64,000 bases of DNA from Steromphala cineraria (Eukaryota; Mollusca; Gastropoda; Trochida; Trochidae): the NCBI GenBank assembly GCA_916613615.1, contig OU744730.1, positions 3,875,582-3,939,581 of the forward strand, read 5' to 3'. Positions 1 to 11,560 of the stretch are shown here, piece by piece. The notes below the pieces were generated by a model that did not search any database, was not told where the DNA came from, and saw nothing but the letters and a program-made list of their open reading frames with translations. Numbering within the stretch: the first letter of the stretch is position 1; each line of letters begins with the position of its first letter. The position numbers and the translations under genes are program-made.

Positions 1-439
1 ACAAAACTTTTCAGCTCTCTAGACCTTTTGGAACTGGAGAAGAAGATGGAAAGAGGTTTTTAAGGTTTTGACCCCTGTGACCCTATTTGGGGTCAAGGGG
101 TCACCAAACCTAAAATTTAGAATCCTCATTGTACAAGGAGTCTGTGACCCCATTTGCTTGTGATAATGAAAAAATCTCAAAAAGTCAATTTAAACATTTA
201 AAAAGAGGATAATCAAACATAACAAAACTGTCACAAAGTATGATAAAAAAATATTTGTGTTGCGGTATCAACAAATACGGTACAATTATGTCGCTGTTTC
301 ATCCAATTTGTTGTCGTTTCCATTAAAATCATGTCTCTGTTTTGCCGTGTCGCTGTTTCGTCCGCATCGCATTAATATTCACAATTTCATTTACAATTGA
401 CTTCACAGTTAGCATATGACTTTTGGTTCAATCTACTGG
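1..439. other. AT-rich sequence without a recognised gene
   Basis: No coding frame or known repeat is recognised here. If the kinase gene at 1891-2494 continues leftward, this stretch is part of its first intron. Confidence 0.4.
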
Positions 440-975
440 GTTGTGATACGATACATACCCCAATCCTTATTATCTCATGACATAATGATTTTTTCACAAA
501 CTTTTGGAGACAGTTAATCTTGAGTAAAATTTACTTGAAGCTACAGTAATTGTAATATAATCAAGCTTCCAAATTTCAGAAGATTTTTTTGTGTGCATAA
601 TGAAGTATCTTTTTAATGTATACCTCAATTTTTAGCACCTACATTAAGAATTCATATTTATTTTATGTATCCCAATATGCATCCCGATGCGATAAGATAT
701 ATTGTGACCCATTGTTACACTAGAGGTGTAGCGATACGGCAATAAATTATCGTATCGTGATATATTGTATTGTATTGCAGGGTCTGTATCTGGATACATA
801 AAATAATGATAAATTCTCAATGTAAGTGCTCAAAACTGAGATATACATTAATAAGATACTAAATTCTTAATCAGATAAACTGACTCCAAAAGTTTACGAA
901 AAGATCATTATGTCAGGAGATTATATGTATCGGGTAACGATACGAATCGTATCGCAAGCCTCCTGTATCGTTACA
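440..975. repeat. Long foldback element rich in GTATCG
   Basis: The left arm (about 440-690) and right arm (about 760-975) are imperfect inverted copies. Both contain a CATAATGAT block, an AAACTTTTGGAG block (the right arm on the opposite strand), an AATGTATA block and a TTTTATGTATCC block, in mirrored order around about 720. The outer ends carry GATACG/CGTATC runs. This looks like a foldback or MITE-type element, probably within the kinase gene's first intron. No target duplication was resolved. Confidence 0.65.
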
Positions 976-1618
976 CCTCTATGTTACATCTCTACTGATG
1001 ACATGTATCCACCTGTCCTTTTAGTAGGGCTGCATGAGTATCATGGGAAATCTCACGATTCGATATGTATCACGATACAGACAGGCGATACAGAATGTAT
1101 CATGTGCATTGTTTAAAGTATAACTTTGTACATATTTTGTGAAATATTCAAGATGGTGGAAATTTTGGGTTATGAAATGATTGAAAATTGAAGATTTAAA
1201 CAGTTTTTTTTCTTCAAAAATAGTTATTTATGAATCAGATTGCTTCATGCTTACTGTAGTAACAGTAACTGCACAACACTAGCTGGTTTTATAGTGAATG
1301 AGAACAAGTGATATGGATTATAGTGTTCACTTAGTTTTTCTTTTCATTTTTAAGTAAGTGAAATCTATTTTGAGTGTATCACACACAAGAAGCTCAAGGG
1401 TTAGCCAAGGGGGTCATTTTACCCCATTCTGACCTTATGGAACCCATTGCAATAGAGGAAATACTTAAAAGTTTTAAAGAACACCATGCAACACAGCTGA
1501 AAAGGTGGGCAAGTTTACACAAGACCCCCTCTAGGAACAATTTTCCTTCTTTGGTTATAAAAATCAAACTGCATGTTATGTTATGTTATCCATGACATTC
1601 CGTTTACAAACAAAGCCA
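976..1618. other. Intronic or intergenic DNA with a second GTATC-rich patch
   Basis: About 1030-1105 repeats the GTATC/GATAC theme of the foldback to its left, so it may be a fragment of the same family. The short open frames are not convincing as genes. Confidence 0.35.
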
Positions 1619-1802
1619 TGGATTGGGAAAGACATCTTTGACAATGGGCCATTTTCCGGGTTTTTGATAATTTTCTGAATTTCAAATGGCCCTTTTATGG
1701 ACCATTGCCCATTATATCAAAAATAAACTTCAAAATTTCAATGGGCTATTTTTTCATCCAATGTGGAAAATGGTCCATGGCCCCTGCCTTTCCCAATCAC
1801 TG
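1619..1802. repeat. Short inverted-repeat element
   Basis: The left end has GATTGGGAAAG followed by GGGCCATTTTCC. The right end has the complement of both in mirrored order (GGAAAATGGTCC, then CTTTCCCAATC). Arms are roughly 40 bp and imperfect. It sits just inside the kinase intron, about 90 bp past the donor site. Confidence 0.55.
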
Positions 1803-1890
1803 AAAGCACCTAAATATTTCATAAGTGATATGTAAACAACAACAAACATATTTATAAATAAATTTAAACAATTATGGCAAATACACTTAC

Positions 1891-2494
1891 CCACTGCTGG
1901 TGCATCGTAGGAATCACCGAGAAGTATTTCTGGAGCAGAATATGCAAGTGAGCCACAAGAAGTTTCCAAATTTTTTCCAGGATTGAACATGTTGCTGAAT
2001 CCAAAATCTGTCAATTTCACAAGACCTAGTTTTTCAAAAAACACAACATTCTCTGGCTTCAAGTCTCTGTGAACCACGTGAAGTTGGTGACAGTATGAAA
2101 TGGCCTCTACTATTTGTCTGAAATATCGTCTTGCTATGGTTTCTTCTAATCCACCGTCGTGTTTCATAATATAATCATACATGTCGCCTCCATCGCCGAG
2201 TTCTAAAATCAAATACAATTTTGTCTGAGTGTCTATCACTTCGTACAAACGTACAACATTTGGGTGCTGTACTAATTTCATACATCGTACCTCTTGAAAT
2301 AAATGCGATCGTGAAATTTCATCCAATTTAGTCTTGTCGATGACTTTGACAGCCACTTTTTCGCCTGTAAAAACATGCCTTGCAAGTTTTACGACAGCAA
2401 AATGGCCTCGTCCGATTGTGTCCTCCAAATCGTACAAACCGGCGATTTTCCCATCGTAATCGCCCCGCTGTTTCCTTGTTTCCATTCTCGACAT
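1891..2494 (-). CDS. SNRK: SNRK-type serine/threonine kinase, first coding exon
   Basis: This exon encodes the N-terminal 201 residues of an SNF1-related kinase (AMPK-related family, activated by LKB1). Visible landmarks are the glycine-rich loop GRGHFAVV (29-35), catalytic lysine K50 in [16 protein letters not shown] (142-149), DFG (163-165), the activation segment with threonine T178 in [14 protein letters not shown], and YDAPAV just before the splice. The segments [27 protein letters not shown] and ELGDGGDM closely match vertebrate SNRK as I remember it. The exon ends in phase 1 at a GTAAGT donor (complement at 1885-1890), where the family continues with DIWSLGV; that exon is not in the window. 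The start at 2494 was chosen as the first ATG; a second ATG lies three codons on. The open frame past the donor is intron read-through. Confidence 0.93.
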
Positions 2495-2599
2495 TGTAGT
2501 GTTCTTTAAAACAAACAGAGGTTTACCTATACCACCATTTCATGATATAATATATTAATTTCTAGCGGTAATATTTGAGTAAACGTGTTGTCAAACGAC

Positions 2600-2700
2600 T
2601 GTCTCCTAATTTCGAATCACATAGACGGCCATCTTGGATCTTTGCGCACAAATATCACGCATGACGTTGATTTCACGTGACCTACTGAATGAATGAATGA
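2600..2700 (-). promoter_or_regulatory. Candidate SNRK promoter / 5' UTR region
   Basis: About 110-200 bp upstream of the kinase ATG, the minus strand has a YY1-like AAGATGGCCGTC (2624-2637), a TGACGT CRE half-site complement (2662-2667) and a CACGTG E-box (2673-2678). YY1 elements are typical near transcription starts of broadly expressed animal genes. No TATA box is seen. Placement of the transcription start is inference. Confidence 0.45.
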
Positions 2701-3537
2701 AATCGATCCACGCTAAGTCTCTTTACTACAGTAGAATCAGAAAACAAATCCTATTGGAATAAGTTATTCTAATACACTGACACCATGTCAATAAACACAA
2801 ATGTTCTGCAAACAATTAAATATCCACGATGGCTTCACTTGATGCTATTTTGATCAAATATGGACTGAAAGTTTGTAAAAGAATAGTCATATATATATTC
2901 CGTATGGGCGTATGTAAAAATGCGAAGAATTCGGATACCATCTGTTCACTTGTTCAAATAAATGGATGATTTAGATTAAACATTTGTGTTACGAACAATT
3001 TATTTGTGAAATAAGTAGACACGACAAGTATTGATTGATGTTTTTGGACTATATAACACTTAATTGTCTTAATTGTCACATATCAAGTCCTTGAATAATA
3101 ATCTTGAAATAGGCCTATCACTGGTTCTAAACCTTTGTTTAAATTAAAAATCAGCTGGTTTGAATAATCGCCGGGTAAGATTAATCAACGAAAAGAAAAT
3201 GTGTTTCTATTTTAAAGATTGATTTTTTTACAGACATATATTCATGCGAGTTCTAAACTCGTTTTAAGAACTTTCATAAAACCAATTATATATAAGTATA
3301 GGGATAATTGATGATGATTTTGTTTACAGCATTTGAAAAAAAAATCGCCTGCCCTGAATCACACTCCTTGAATAATAGCCGGGATAAATCAGTTATAAAA
3401 ATCAATAACCGATTATTCAAGAAATTTTGGATACTAAATCGTGGCAAGGTATCGTGATATGAACCCCCCTTTCCATGCGAGAAGTGTTGTCATTTGCTCA
3501 GAAATTCAAAATTCAAATTGATTGTGTTGCAATTTTT
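2701..3537. other. Intergenic DNA with scattered TTATTCAAG motifs
   Basis: No gene is recognised. Between about 3095 and 3425 the motif ATTATTCAAG or its complement recurs several times, next to GCCGG or GGCGA. The motif resembles the unit of the 66-bp tandem repeat at 19.9-20.1 kb, so this may be a decayed relative. Confidence 0.35.
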
Positions 3538-3812
3538 CCGTCAGGGGAAACTGCCGGTGTAACAGGCTCAAAAGACTCTACCGCCTCAAATAACTCTAGA
3601 GTCAAATGAGCCCAGTCTCAAGTGACTCTATCCAGGCTGAAATGACTCTACCTCAAATTCAACATTTTTCAAACTTGATCAATGAAACTATGATAGAATC
3701 ATTTCGGGCTAGCCTCAGATAACTCTAGGAGATAAATCAATTGATGAACGAATGTTCAATTTCATAACCTACAATCGTTTTTTTCTCCCCCCACTTGAAA
3801 ACAAAAGAATTA
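3538..3812. repeat. GACTCTA-motif repeat, copy 1
   Basis: Repeated GACTCTA and TCAAATGA-type words are followed by a unique part containing GAATCATTTCGGGCTAGCC, AACGAATGTTCAATTTCAT and CCCCCCACTTGAAAAC. The same blocks occur on the opposite strand at 16605-17012, so this is a dispersed repeat. Confidence 0.7.
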
Positions 3813-5026
3813 TGTATTATCGGTAAATCTGTTTACGAGAAGAAATTACTTTCATGTTTGTTGTTCGTCGTATTGAAATCAGCGTATTATCTTTCCGACA
3901 GTTTCTTTATTTCTACATTTTCTCATGTTGCTACATTTAACACGCGTACGTGACGTAACGACATGATGAGTTCCAACTATAATTCTTGACTGAACATATA
4001 TGCATAATAAATCGTTTTGGTGTATCGATCATCTTCGAACTTGTTTATGATAGTTAAGACCTGAGGATGATATTGTGTTTTAGTTCCACGTTATTCTATC
4101 AGTTTATTCTAAGAAAAACACTAAACAATTGTATGCGAGCATATTGGGTGAATGGTTATATCATTTTAATCAGTTTGCATATCCATGGCTTATGTATTTA
4201 TTCTTGATGCGTATTTTGAAACTTCACTTCTCCTTCATAATTTGAATCAGGATAAATTCAATTTTCGTTAGATGCCCATAATTTAAGGGAACCGTTTTAA
4301 CTAGCGTCAAGGAAAAATTATATTTATGAAGGTTGTGAGATGTCGTCTTTTACAAAAAAAATGTCTATAAGATTTTAGTCAGATGTATGGTATGGCAAGA
4401 TGTGTAAAGAAGTAGTTTGGTAAACTGATATTAGCCATTGTGATAAAGGACGAAGACGGAAGAGTAGGTGACAGTGTTATATAGTTTTTTTATGAATGAT
4501 TTTTATTCTAAATAATAAACCAAATCCATTTTATTATCAATTATATGACAATTCATTTATATCATACATCTGTAAATATTTCACAAATGAAAAGGTTTTT
4601 AGCATAGTTAAGTTTTAATCGTCGTCATACGTCTCATCTTATTAATTAATTTTTTTATGATTTAATTATAAGACATCAACATATTATGTCTTTTGTTTTT
4701 GCTGTAAACACCATGACACGTTTTGTTACCATTTTTTAAGTTTTGTGAAAAAAAACCCATGGAAATTGCTGGTCATGTATGTTTAAGCAGTAAGCAGGTT
4801 GGCAAGGGGAACTTGTGGAATTAGAAGACCGCACATGTAAAAGTCGAAGTTTAATAAAACAAAATTTAAAAATGTTTTTATTCACTTCAGTTGGATACAA
4901 ATTGTAGGGATTGAATTGGATTTTGACATACATAAGAAGTGTTGTACATGTACATACATTTGGCATATTTCACAATCAAGCATGAGGGACTAAAACACTA
5001 TAGAAAAATCTTGTATAAGCATTATA
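3813..5026. other. AT-rich intergenic DNA
   Basis: No coding region, RNA gene or clear repeat is seen. A short open frame at 4736-4966 (minus) has no recognisable features. Confidence 0.4.
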
Positions 5027-7840
5027 TCAGAAGCAAGTGTTCAGTTCATTGCTAAGAATCTTCAATTTTTTGTCAAACAAAACGTATTCAGATTTTTTTC
5101 TCGCGATAAAGTTTTCAATCTGAGCGACATCTTTTAAAATGTCTTTATAGATCTTGATATTTGGTTTAGATCCTTTGATGTTTATGACATAGATACGACG
5201 TTTTGCCAACAATATGATATGATTCAACAAGATGTTATTGGTGGCGCAGAATAATATATCGTGAGTTGAAAGTTCTGCAGTTGGTTTGAGGACTCTTTTG
5301 ATAAGGTCAGTAAGTTCGGCCCAGAAGATTCTAACAGTTGGACATTCAACATATACATGATAAATATTCTCACTTGAACCACATGATGGACAAATATCAT
5401 TATCCGCTAATTTCATTTTTAACAATTCCTTTTAAGTGTAGATTGCTCTATGAATAAATTTGAATAGGAATTCAGTTTATTCTAATAACTTTGTGTCTTT
5501 AGTTGATTGTCGATATTCTAAAAACATTGTTCTCCAATTGATATGGTCGTTAATAGAGGATATTATATGAGTGTCCATGACATACTATGTTTACGACACG
5601 AGTGGCTAAATATTAGTATTTTCCGAGCGAGAGCGAGGGATACACTGATATTTAGGCACGAGTGTCGTAAACATAGTATGTCATCGGCACGAATATAATA
5701 TTCTGTTTATTACCGTAGCCTCCAAATCAAAGATATTACTCAAAACCTTCTGATAAGCATAGGCGGAAAAGCCGCCGCCGGCCCGTATAGATTGTGACGT
5801 CATAGGTGAACCGTGACGTCAAAGCATTGTAAATAACGTGACGTCACAATGAAAAAGTGATATTTTGCCCTAGGGCAACATATGAAAAATATGAACCCCG
5901 GTATGACTGCCCTCGTAGGTAATAAAGTTCGTTTTCCCATTTGAGACACGCTTTTGGAAGATTGCATGCAGCATCAGTTAACTTATCGTAAAATAACCAT
6001 GAACGTTTAGAAGGTTTAACAATATCATTCCAAGGGGATTATATTCAGATAAGTCTAACGGTGGATGGATCAACTGTTTGAATAACATGTCTCCATGTTT
6101 TTGAGATACCGAGGATGACTTGGTTCAGATCAAGTACTGTACCTTTCACATTATATTTTGTTTTTAGATCCGCAAATGAACAAAAATCATTACCTTTGCA
6201 AATATCTTTAATATGAATTATTCCTTGTTTGAACCAATTGTTGATTATGAAATCTGGATTGGATAATTGGTGATTTAGCCAGAGAGATTGCATACGTATT
6301 TCATTTATGCTGTCTTCATTCATATGATAGCACTTAACATATCTATGCCAGGCGTCCAGTGAATCTTTGAATGGGTTCCCAACTTTATATCTGTTATTGA
6401 TATTCGCTCCTAACGTGAGAATGAGTTTTAATGACCGTAATCTTCCCTATCAAAGTTAAATTTCGTTTCTTCCAGTTCATCAGAATTTTTATTTTATTTT
6501 CCAGTGTTTTTTGGTATTGATTACCAAGAGATTTTTGAAATCTGCATTAAGTTTTATCCCCAGTACATCGAAATCATCTTTATGCCAATCCAGTTTAAAG
6601 TCATTCGATAAATTCAGGTCACTGCCGGTCATTGCACCAAGCCAAACTGCTTTTGTTTTGTCCACATATATCTTCAAACCAGACATCTTATAAAATGTCA
6701 CAAGACTTTTCATAGCATCATTAGGAGAGGCTTCCGAACCGTCAAGAAATAATTCCGTATCGTCTGCATATTAACCAATGATATGCTCAATTTCATTCAG
6801 AACAATGCCTTATATTTTTTTGTTATCTCTTATCATTATTCCTAATATGTCAGCAGCGAATAAAACAGATTTGGAAAGATTGGATCACCTTGCCTACAGC
6901 CCCTTTCATTATGAAAGAATGTAGATAAATGCCCGTTTTGAATAATACATGATGAAGCATTTGATATAAGTATGTTAACCCATTTTAGAATATTTTTCCC
7001 AAAGCCGAACTTTTCCAGAACCATCACGAGGAATTCCTTAGAAACCGTATCGAATGCCTTCTCAAAGTCAATGCGGATTAATAAACCTTTTTTATTTTTC
7101 AGTTTAGTTTCGAAGATAATGTCATATAAAAGTCGAATAGTATCTGTAATGCAGCGGCCTGGGATAAAACAAGTTTGGTTTTCATGAATAATGATCTTAT
7201 GACCTTGATCTTATATAATACATTAGGGAGAGAGATAGGACGTCAGTTTTTTTTTAAATCTTCTGTCTTTGTCTATTTTAGGAATACAAGTGATCACTCC
7301 TCTATTCATTATCGTTGTCATATTGTTCTTGGTAAACGTTTCTTTAACATAGCGACGAACCCAGATTTTAATATTTTCCCCAAAAAGTTGGAAAATTCGA
7401 CGGGGAATCCATCTAGCCCTGGACTTATATTGTTTTTCATTGATTTAACCACTTGTGAAATTTCTACAATACTAATCTCTCGTTCTAGTTCATCTGACTG
7501 ATCCTTGTTTAAGCAAGGAGTTGTTATCTTTTCTAAAATAGCCTTACTCTCATTATCTATGCAGTCATTTGATTTATATAGGCGTTCGTAGAACCTCTTC
7601 TGCTCAGTAATAATTTCGTTCCCGTCGGTTATTTCGTTTCCATCATCAGTAATTAGGGAATTGATTAGTTTATTTGTATAATTTCTATTTTCCAAATGAC
7701 AAAAATAGTTTGTTGGTTTCTCGCTTTCCTCATACCACTGTATTCTATTACGTATTTGTATTCCTTTCATTTATTCCTCTTTTATGTTCTCAAGTTCGAA
7801 GTCGAAGTTGTTTCGAGGAAACTTCATAGGATGCAGACGT
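5027..7840 (-). pseudogene. Decayed L1/Tx1-type non-LTR retrotransposon ORF2
   Basis: Read on the minus strand, fragments appear in the order of an L1-like ORF2 lacking the endonuclease. First comes the pre-RT segment RNRIQWYEESEKPTNYF (7318-7770). Next is RT motif RGCRQGDPI (6842-7027), then the YADD box (complement at 6759-6770), then SGLKIYVDKTKAVWLG (6489-6713). A C-terminal region (6045-6323) and a CPSCGSSENIYHVYVECP zinc-knuckle tail (5027-5425) follow. A stop codon directly precedes YADD (6771-6773), another lies before the first fragment, and there are several frameshifts. The element is interrupted at 5553-5926 by a MITE. It is 5'-truncated and non-functional. Confidence 0.88.
5553..5926 (-). 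mobile_element. CRE-bearing MITE, copy 1 (nested in the L1-like element)
   Basis: About 374 bp. It has a terminal hairpin (arms from CATGACATACTATG to CATAGTATGTCAT, 5576-5683) and an internal block with three perfect TGACGTCA palindromes at 5795-5802, 5814-5821 and 5839-5846. The sequence TTGCCCTAGGGCAA lies beyond them. It splits the flanking L1-like reading frame. Close relatives are at 29272-29704 and 49133-49502, and a weaker one is at 46441-46650. Confidence 0.8.
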
Positions 7841-8400
7841 ACATGCGTGTATGTTAATGCGAATATATTGAATAGAAAAAGTATTAAGTTAACTTTGAAT
7901 AAAACAATACATCTTGTGCAGTTATTGATAAGTTTTCTAATTTAGAATATGTTAATAATATGTTTTCACTCACAAATTAGGCTTATATAGCAGTAGAATT
8001 GATATCTTGTAATAAATGTTTCATTCAAAAGACCACTTGCCCTGTTTTTGCTTTTATAACCTTGATCGGAATAAAATTGGCTTATTGTACTGAAAGACTG
8101 CTGGGTAAAGCTTTAAAATGATAATAAGCAGATATACAAGCAGAGGATAAAGTGGGGTTTTGATTTAAACAGTATTTTATTTCCACAACAAGACAGTTAT
8201 TTACAAAAATGAAATATGACATATACAAATATAGGAAATAGGATCAGCAAACAGGCAAAAGTAGCCTATATAAATGCTTCTCCTAAAATACACTTACAGA
8301 ACAATTATGTGACTACATTTATGGAAAATACAAGAAAATGTAACTAAGCTTGTAATAACATGATAAATTAAACTAAAATTTGCATTTGGTACCGTATTGA
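7841..8400. other. Intergenic AT-rich DNA
   Basis: No gene or definable repeat is seen between the L1-like remnant and the next LINE fragment. Confidence 0.35.
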
Positions 8401-8409
8401 TATTGGAAG

Positions 8410-8637
8410 TTAAGAAAAGCGATTGATACCATTCATGTAATGGTAGACTGATTTTATTAAAGTTTCGTTTTCATTGTTAGACAAAGATTCGTCGCCGCTT
8501 AGAATAGTTTGTAAGCTGATATTGTTTTGAAAAAAGTATTCATTTAATCTAAGAGAATCATATATTGGGCATTTTAGAAAATAATGAAAAGGATCTTCTC
8601 TTATACCACCACCACAAACCAGATAAAACAACAACAT
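8410..8637 (-). pseudogene. C-terminal fragment of a CR1/L2-like LINE
   Basis: About 75 residues show a zinc-knuckle-like tail (CGGGIREDPFHYFLKCP) followed by YDSLR and a short C-terminus ending in NGINRF. This is the layout of the C-terminus of non-LTR reverse transcriptases. The plus-strand fragment at 53041-53554 has a comparable C-terminus (IHYLCICP...LTNRF). The rest of the element is absent. Confidence 0.7.
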
Positions 8638-8823
8638 CTTTGTAAGTCCCCTGCGACACTTGCCGAGGCGTTTATTACAAGCGTATAAGATACATTGATA
8701 TGCACGCCTCGTCGTACTTGTTCCACGTAGACAATCAGATTGTCAATTTACCTGCTGTTGAAGTAACTTTATGTTAGCATCATATACTTTTATAAATTAC
8801 ATTTTTAACTGGATATACTCTTA

Positions 8824-11419
8824 CCACATCTACAAGGTAGGTATATTCCCGCACCTACAAGATAGGTATCTTCCGCACCTACAAGGTAGGTATCTTCCCG
8901 CACCTACAAGGTAGGTATATTCCCGCACCTACAAGGTAGGTATCTTCCCGCACCTACAAGGTAGGTATCTTCCCGCACCTACAAGGTAGGTATCCTCCCG
9001 CACCTACAAGGTAGGCATCTTCCCGCACCTACAAGGTAGGTATCCTCCCGCACCTACAAGGTAGGTATCTTCCCGCACCTACAAGGTAGGTATCCTCCCG
9101 CACCTACAAGGTAGGCATCTTCCAAGACGTACAAGGTAGGTATCCTCCCGCACCTACAAGGTAGGTATCCTCCCGCACCTACAAGGTAGGCATCTTCCCG
9201 CACCTACAAGGTAGGTATCCTCCCGCACCTACAAGGTAGGTATCTTCCCGCACCTACAAGGTAGGTATCCTCCCGCACCTACAAGGTAGGTATCCTCCCG
9301 CACCTACAAGGTAGGCATCTTCCAAGACGTACAAGGTAGGTATCTTCCCGCACCTACAAGGTAGGTATATTCCCGCACCTACAAGGTAGGTATATTCCCG
9401 CACCTACAAGGTAGGTATCTTCCCGCACCTACAAGGTAGGTATCTTCCCGCACCTACAAGGTAGGTATCCTCCCGCACCTACAAGGTAGGCATCTTCCCG
9501 CACCTACAAGGTAGGTATCCTCCCGCACCTACAAGGTAGGTATCTTCCCGCACCTACAAGGTAGGTATCCTCCCGCACCTACAAGGTAGGCATCTTCCAA
9601 GACGTACAAGGTAGGTATCCTCCCGCACCTACAAGGTAGGTATCCTCCCGCACCTACAAGGTAGGCATCTTCCCGCACCTACAAGGTAGGTATCCTCCCG
9701 CACCTACAAGGTAGGTATCTTCCCGCACCTACAAGGTAGGTATCCTCCCGCACCTACAAGGTAGGTATCCTCCCGCACCTACAAGGTAGGCATCTTCCCG
9801 CACCTACAAGGTAGGCATCTTCCCGCACCTACAAGGTAGGTATCTTCCCGCACCTACAAGGTAGGTATCCTCCCGCACCTACAAGGTAGGCATCTTCCAA
9901 GACGTACAAGGTAGGTATCCTCCCGCACCTACAAGGTAGGTATCCTCCCGCACCTACAAGGTAGGCATCTTCCAAGACGTACAAGGTAGGTATATTCCCG
10001 CACCTACAAGGTAGGTATCTTCCCGCACCTACAAGGTAGGTATCTTCCCGCACCTACAAGGTAGGTATCCTCCCGCACCTACAAGGTAGGCATCTTCCAA
10101 GACGTACAAGGTAGGTATCCTCCCGCACCTACAAGGTAGGTATCTTCCCGCACCTACAAGGTAGGTATCCTCCCGCACCTACAAGGTAGGCATCTTCCAA
10201 GACGTACAAGGTAGGTATCCTCCCGCACCTACAAGGTAGGTATCTTCCCGCACCTACAAGGTAGGTATCCTCCCGCACCTACAAGGTAGGTATCCTCCCG
10301 CACCTACAAGGTAGGCATCTTCCCGCACCTACAAGGTAGGCATCTTCCCGCACCTACAAGGTAGGTATCTTCCCGCACCTACAAGGTAGGTATCCTCCCG
10401 CACCTACAAGGTAGGCATCTTCCAAGACGTACAAGGTAGGTATCCTCCCGCACCTACAAGGTAGGTATCCTCCCGCACCTACAAGGTAGGCATCTTCCAA
10501 GACGTACAAGGTAGGTATATTCCCGCACCTACAAGGTAGGTATCTTCCCGCACCTACAAGGTAGGTATCTTCCCGCACCTACAAGGTAGGTATCCTCCCG
10601 CACCTACAAGGTAGGCATCTTCCAAGACGTACAAGGTAGGTATCCTCCCGCACCTACAAGGTAGGTATCTTCCCGCACCTACAAGGTAGGTATCCTCCCG
10701 CACCTACAAGGTAGGCATCTTCCAAGACGTACAAGGTAGGTATCCTCCCGCACCTACAAGGTAGGTATCTTCCCGCACCTACAAGGTAGGTATCCTCCCG
10801 CACCTACAAGGTAGGTATCCTCCCGCACCTACAAGGTAGGCATCTTCCCGCACCTACAAGGTAGGCATCTTCCCGCACCTACAAGGTAGGTATCTTCCCG
10901 CACCTACAAGGTAGGTATCCTCCCGCACCTACAAGGTAGGCATCCTCCCGCACCTACAAGGTAGGTATCCTCCCGCACCTACAAGGTAGGTATCCTCCCG
11001 CACCTACAAGGTAGGCATCTTCCAAGACGTACAAGGTAGGTATATTCCCGCACCTACAAGGTAGGTATCTTCCCGCACCTACAAGGTAGGTATCTTCCCG
11101 CACCTACAAGGTAGGTATCCTCCCGCACCTACAAGGTAGGCATCTTCCAAGACGTACAAGGTAGGTATCTTCCCGCACCTACAAGGTAGGTATCCTCCCG
11201 CACCTACAAGGTAGGTATCCTCCCGCACCTACAAGGTAGGTATCCTCCCGCACCTACAAGGTAGGTATCTTCCCGCACCTACAAGGTAGGTATCCTCCCG
11301 CACCTACAAGGTAGGCATCTTCCAAGACGTACAAGGTAGGTATCCTCCCGCACCTACAAGGTAGGTATCCTCCCGCACCTACAAGGTAGGCATCTTCCCG
11401 CACCTACAAGGTAGGTATA
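8824..11419. repeat. 25-bp minisatellite array, about 103 units
   Basis: The unit has the core CACCTACAAGGTAGGTATCT. After one 24-bp unit near 8870 the array stays in perfect 25-bp phase to its end at about 11419. Units vary at a few positions (TATCT, TATCC, CATCT, TATAT). A minority carry CCAAGACGT in place of CCCGCACCT. Each unit contains a short perfect inverted repeat, CCTAC-AAG-GTAGG. Part of the array repeats with a 525-bp (21-unit) higher-order period. Minus-strand open frames across it reflect the 75-bp periodicity and are not treated as genes. Confidence 0.97.
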
Positions 11420-11560
11420 CAGCAAAAGAAACGTTATTCCCATGATACCCTGCAACGATATAAAAGTATGAAACAAACATATCATTCTGTTCTGTTCACA
11501 ATAATTTAACTTTAAAATACAACAAATGAATATGTTGTCTACTGGTGGTCGCAGCCGAGA

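Noticed and set aside
1754..1890. Continuation of the kinase frame past the splice donor ([12 protein letters not shown]...)
   Set aside because: The residues stop matching the kinase family exactly at the GTAAGT donor; this is intron read-through.
9829..10578. Two identical 74-codon minus-strand frames in the minisatellite
   Set aside because: They arise from the 75-bp (3 x 25) periodicity and the 525-bp higher-order repeat; there is no start context, splice signal or family.
8824..11419. CRISPR-like array
   Set aside because: Units are contiguous with no unique spacers, and the genome is eukaryotic. It is a minisatellite.
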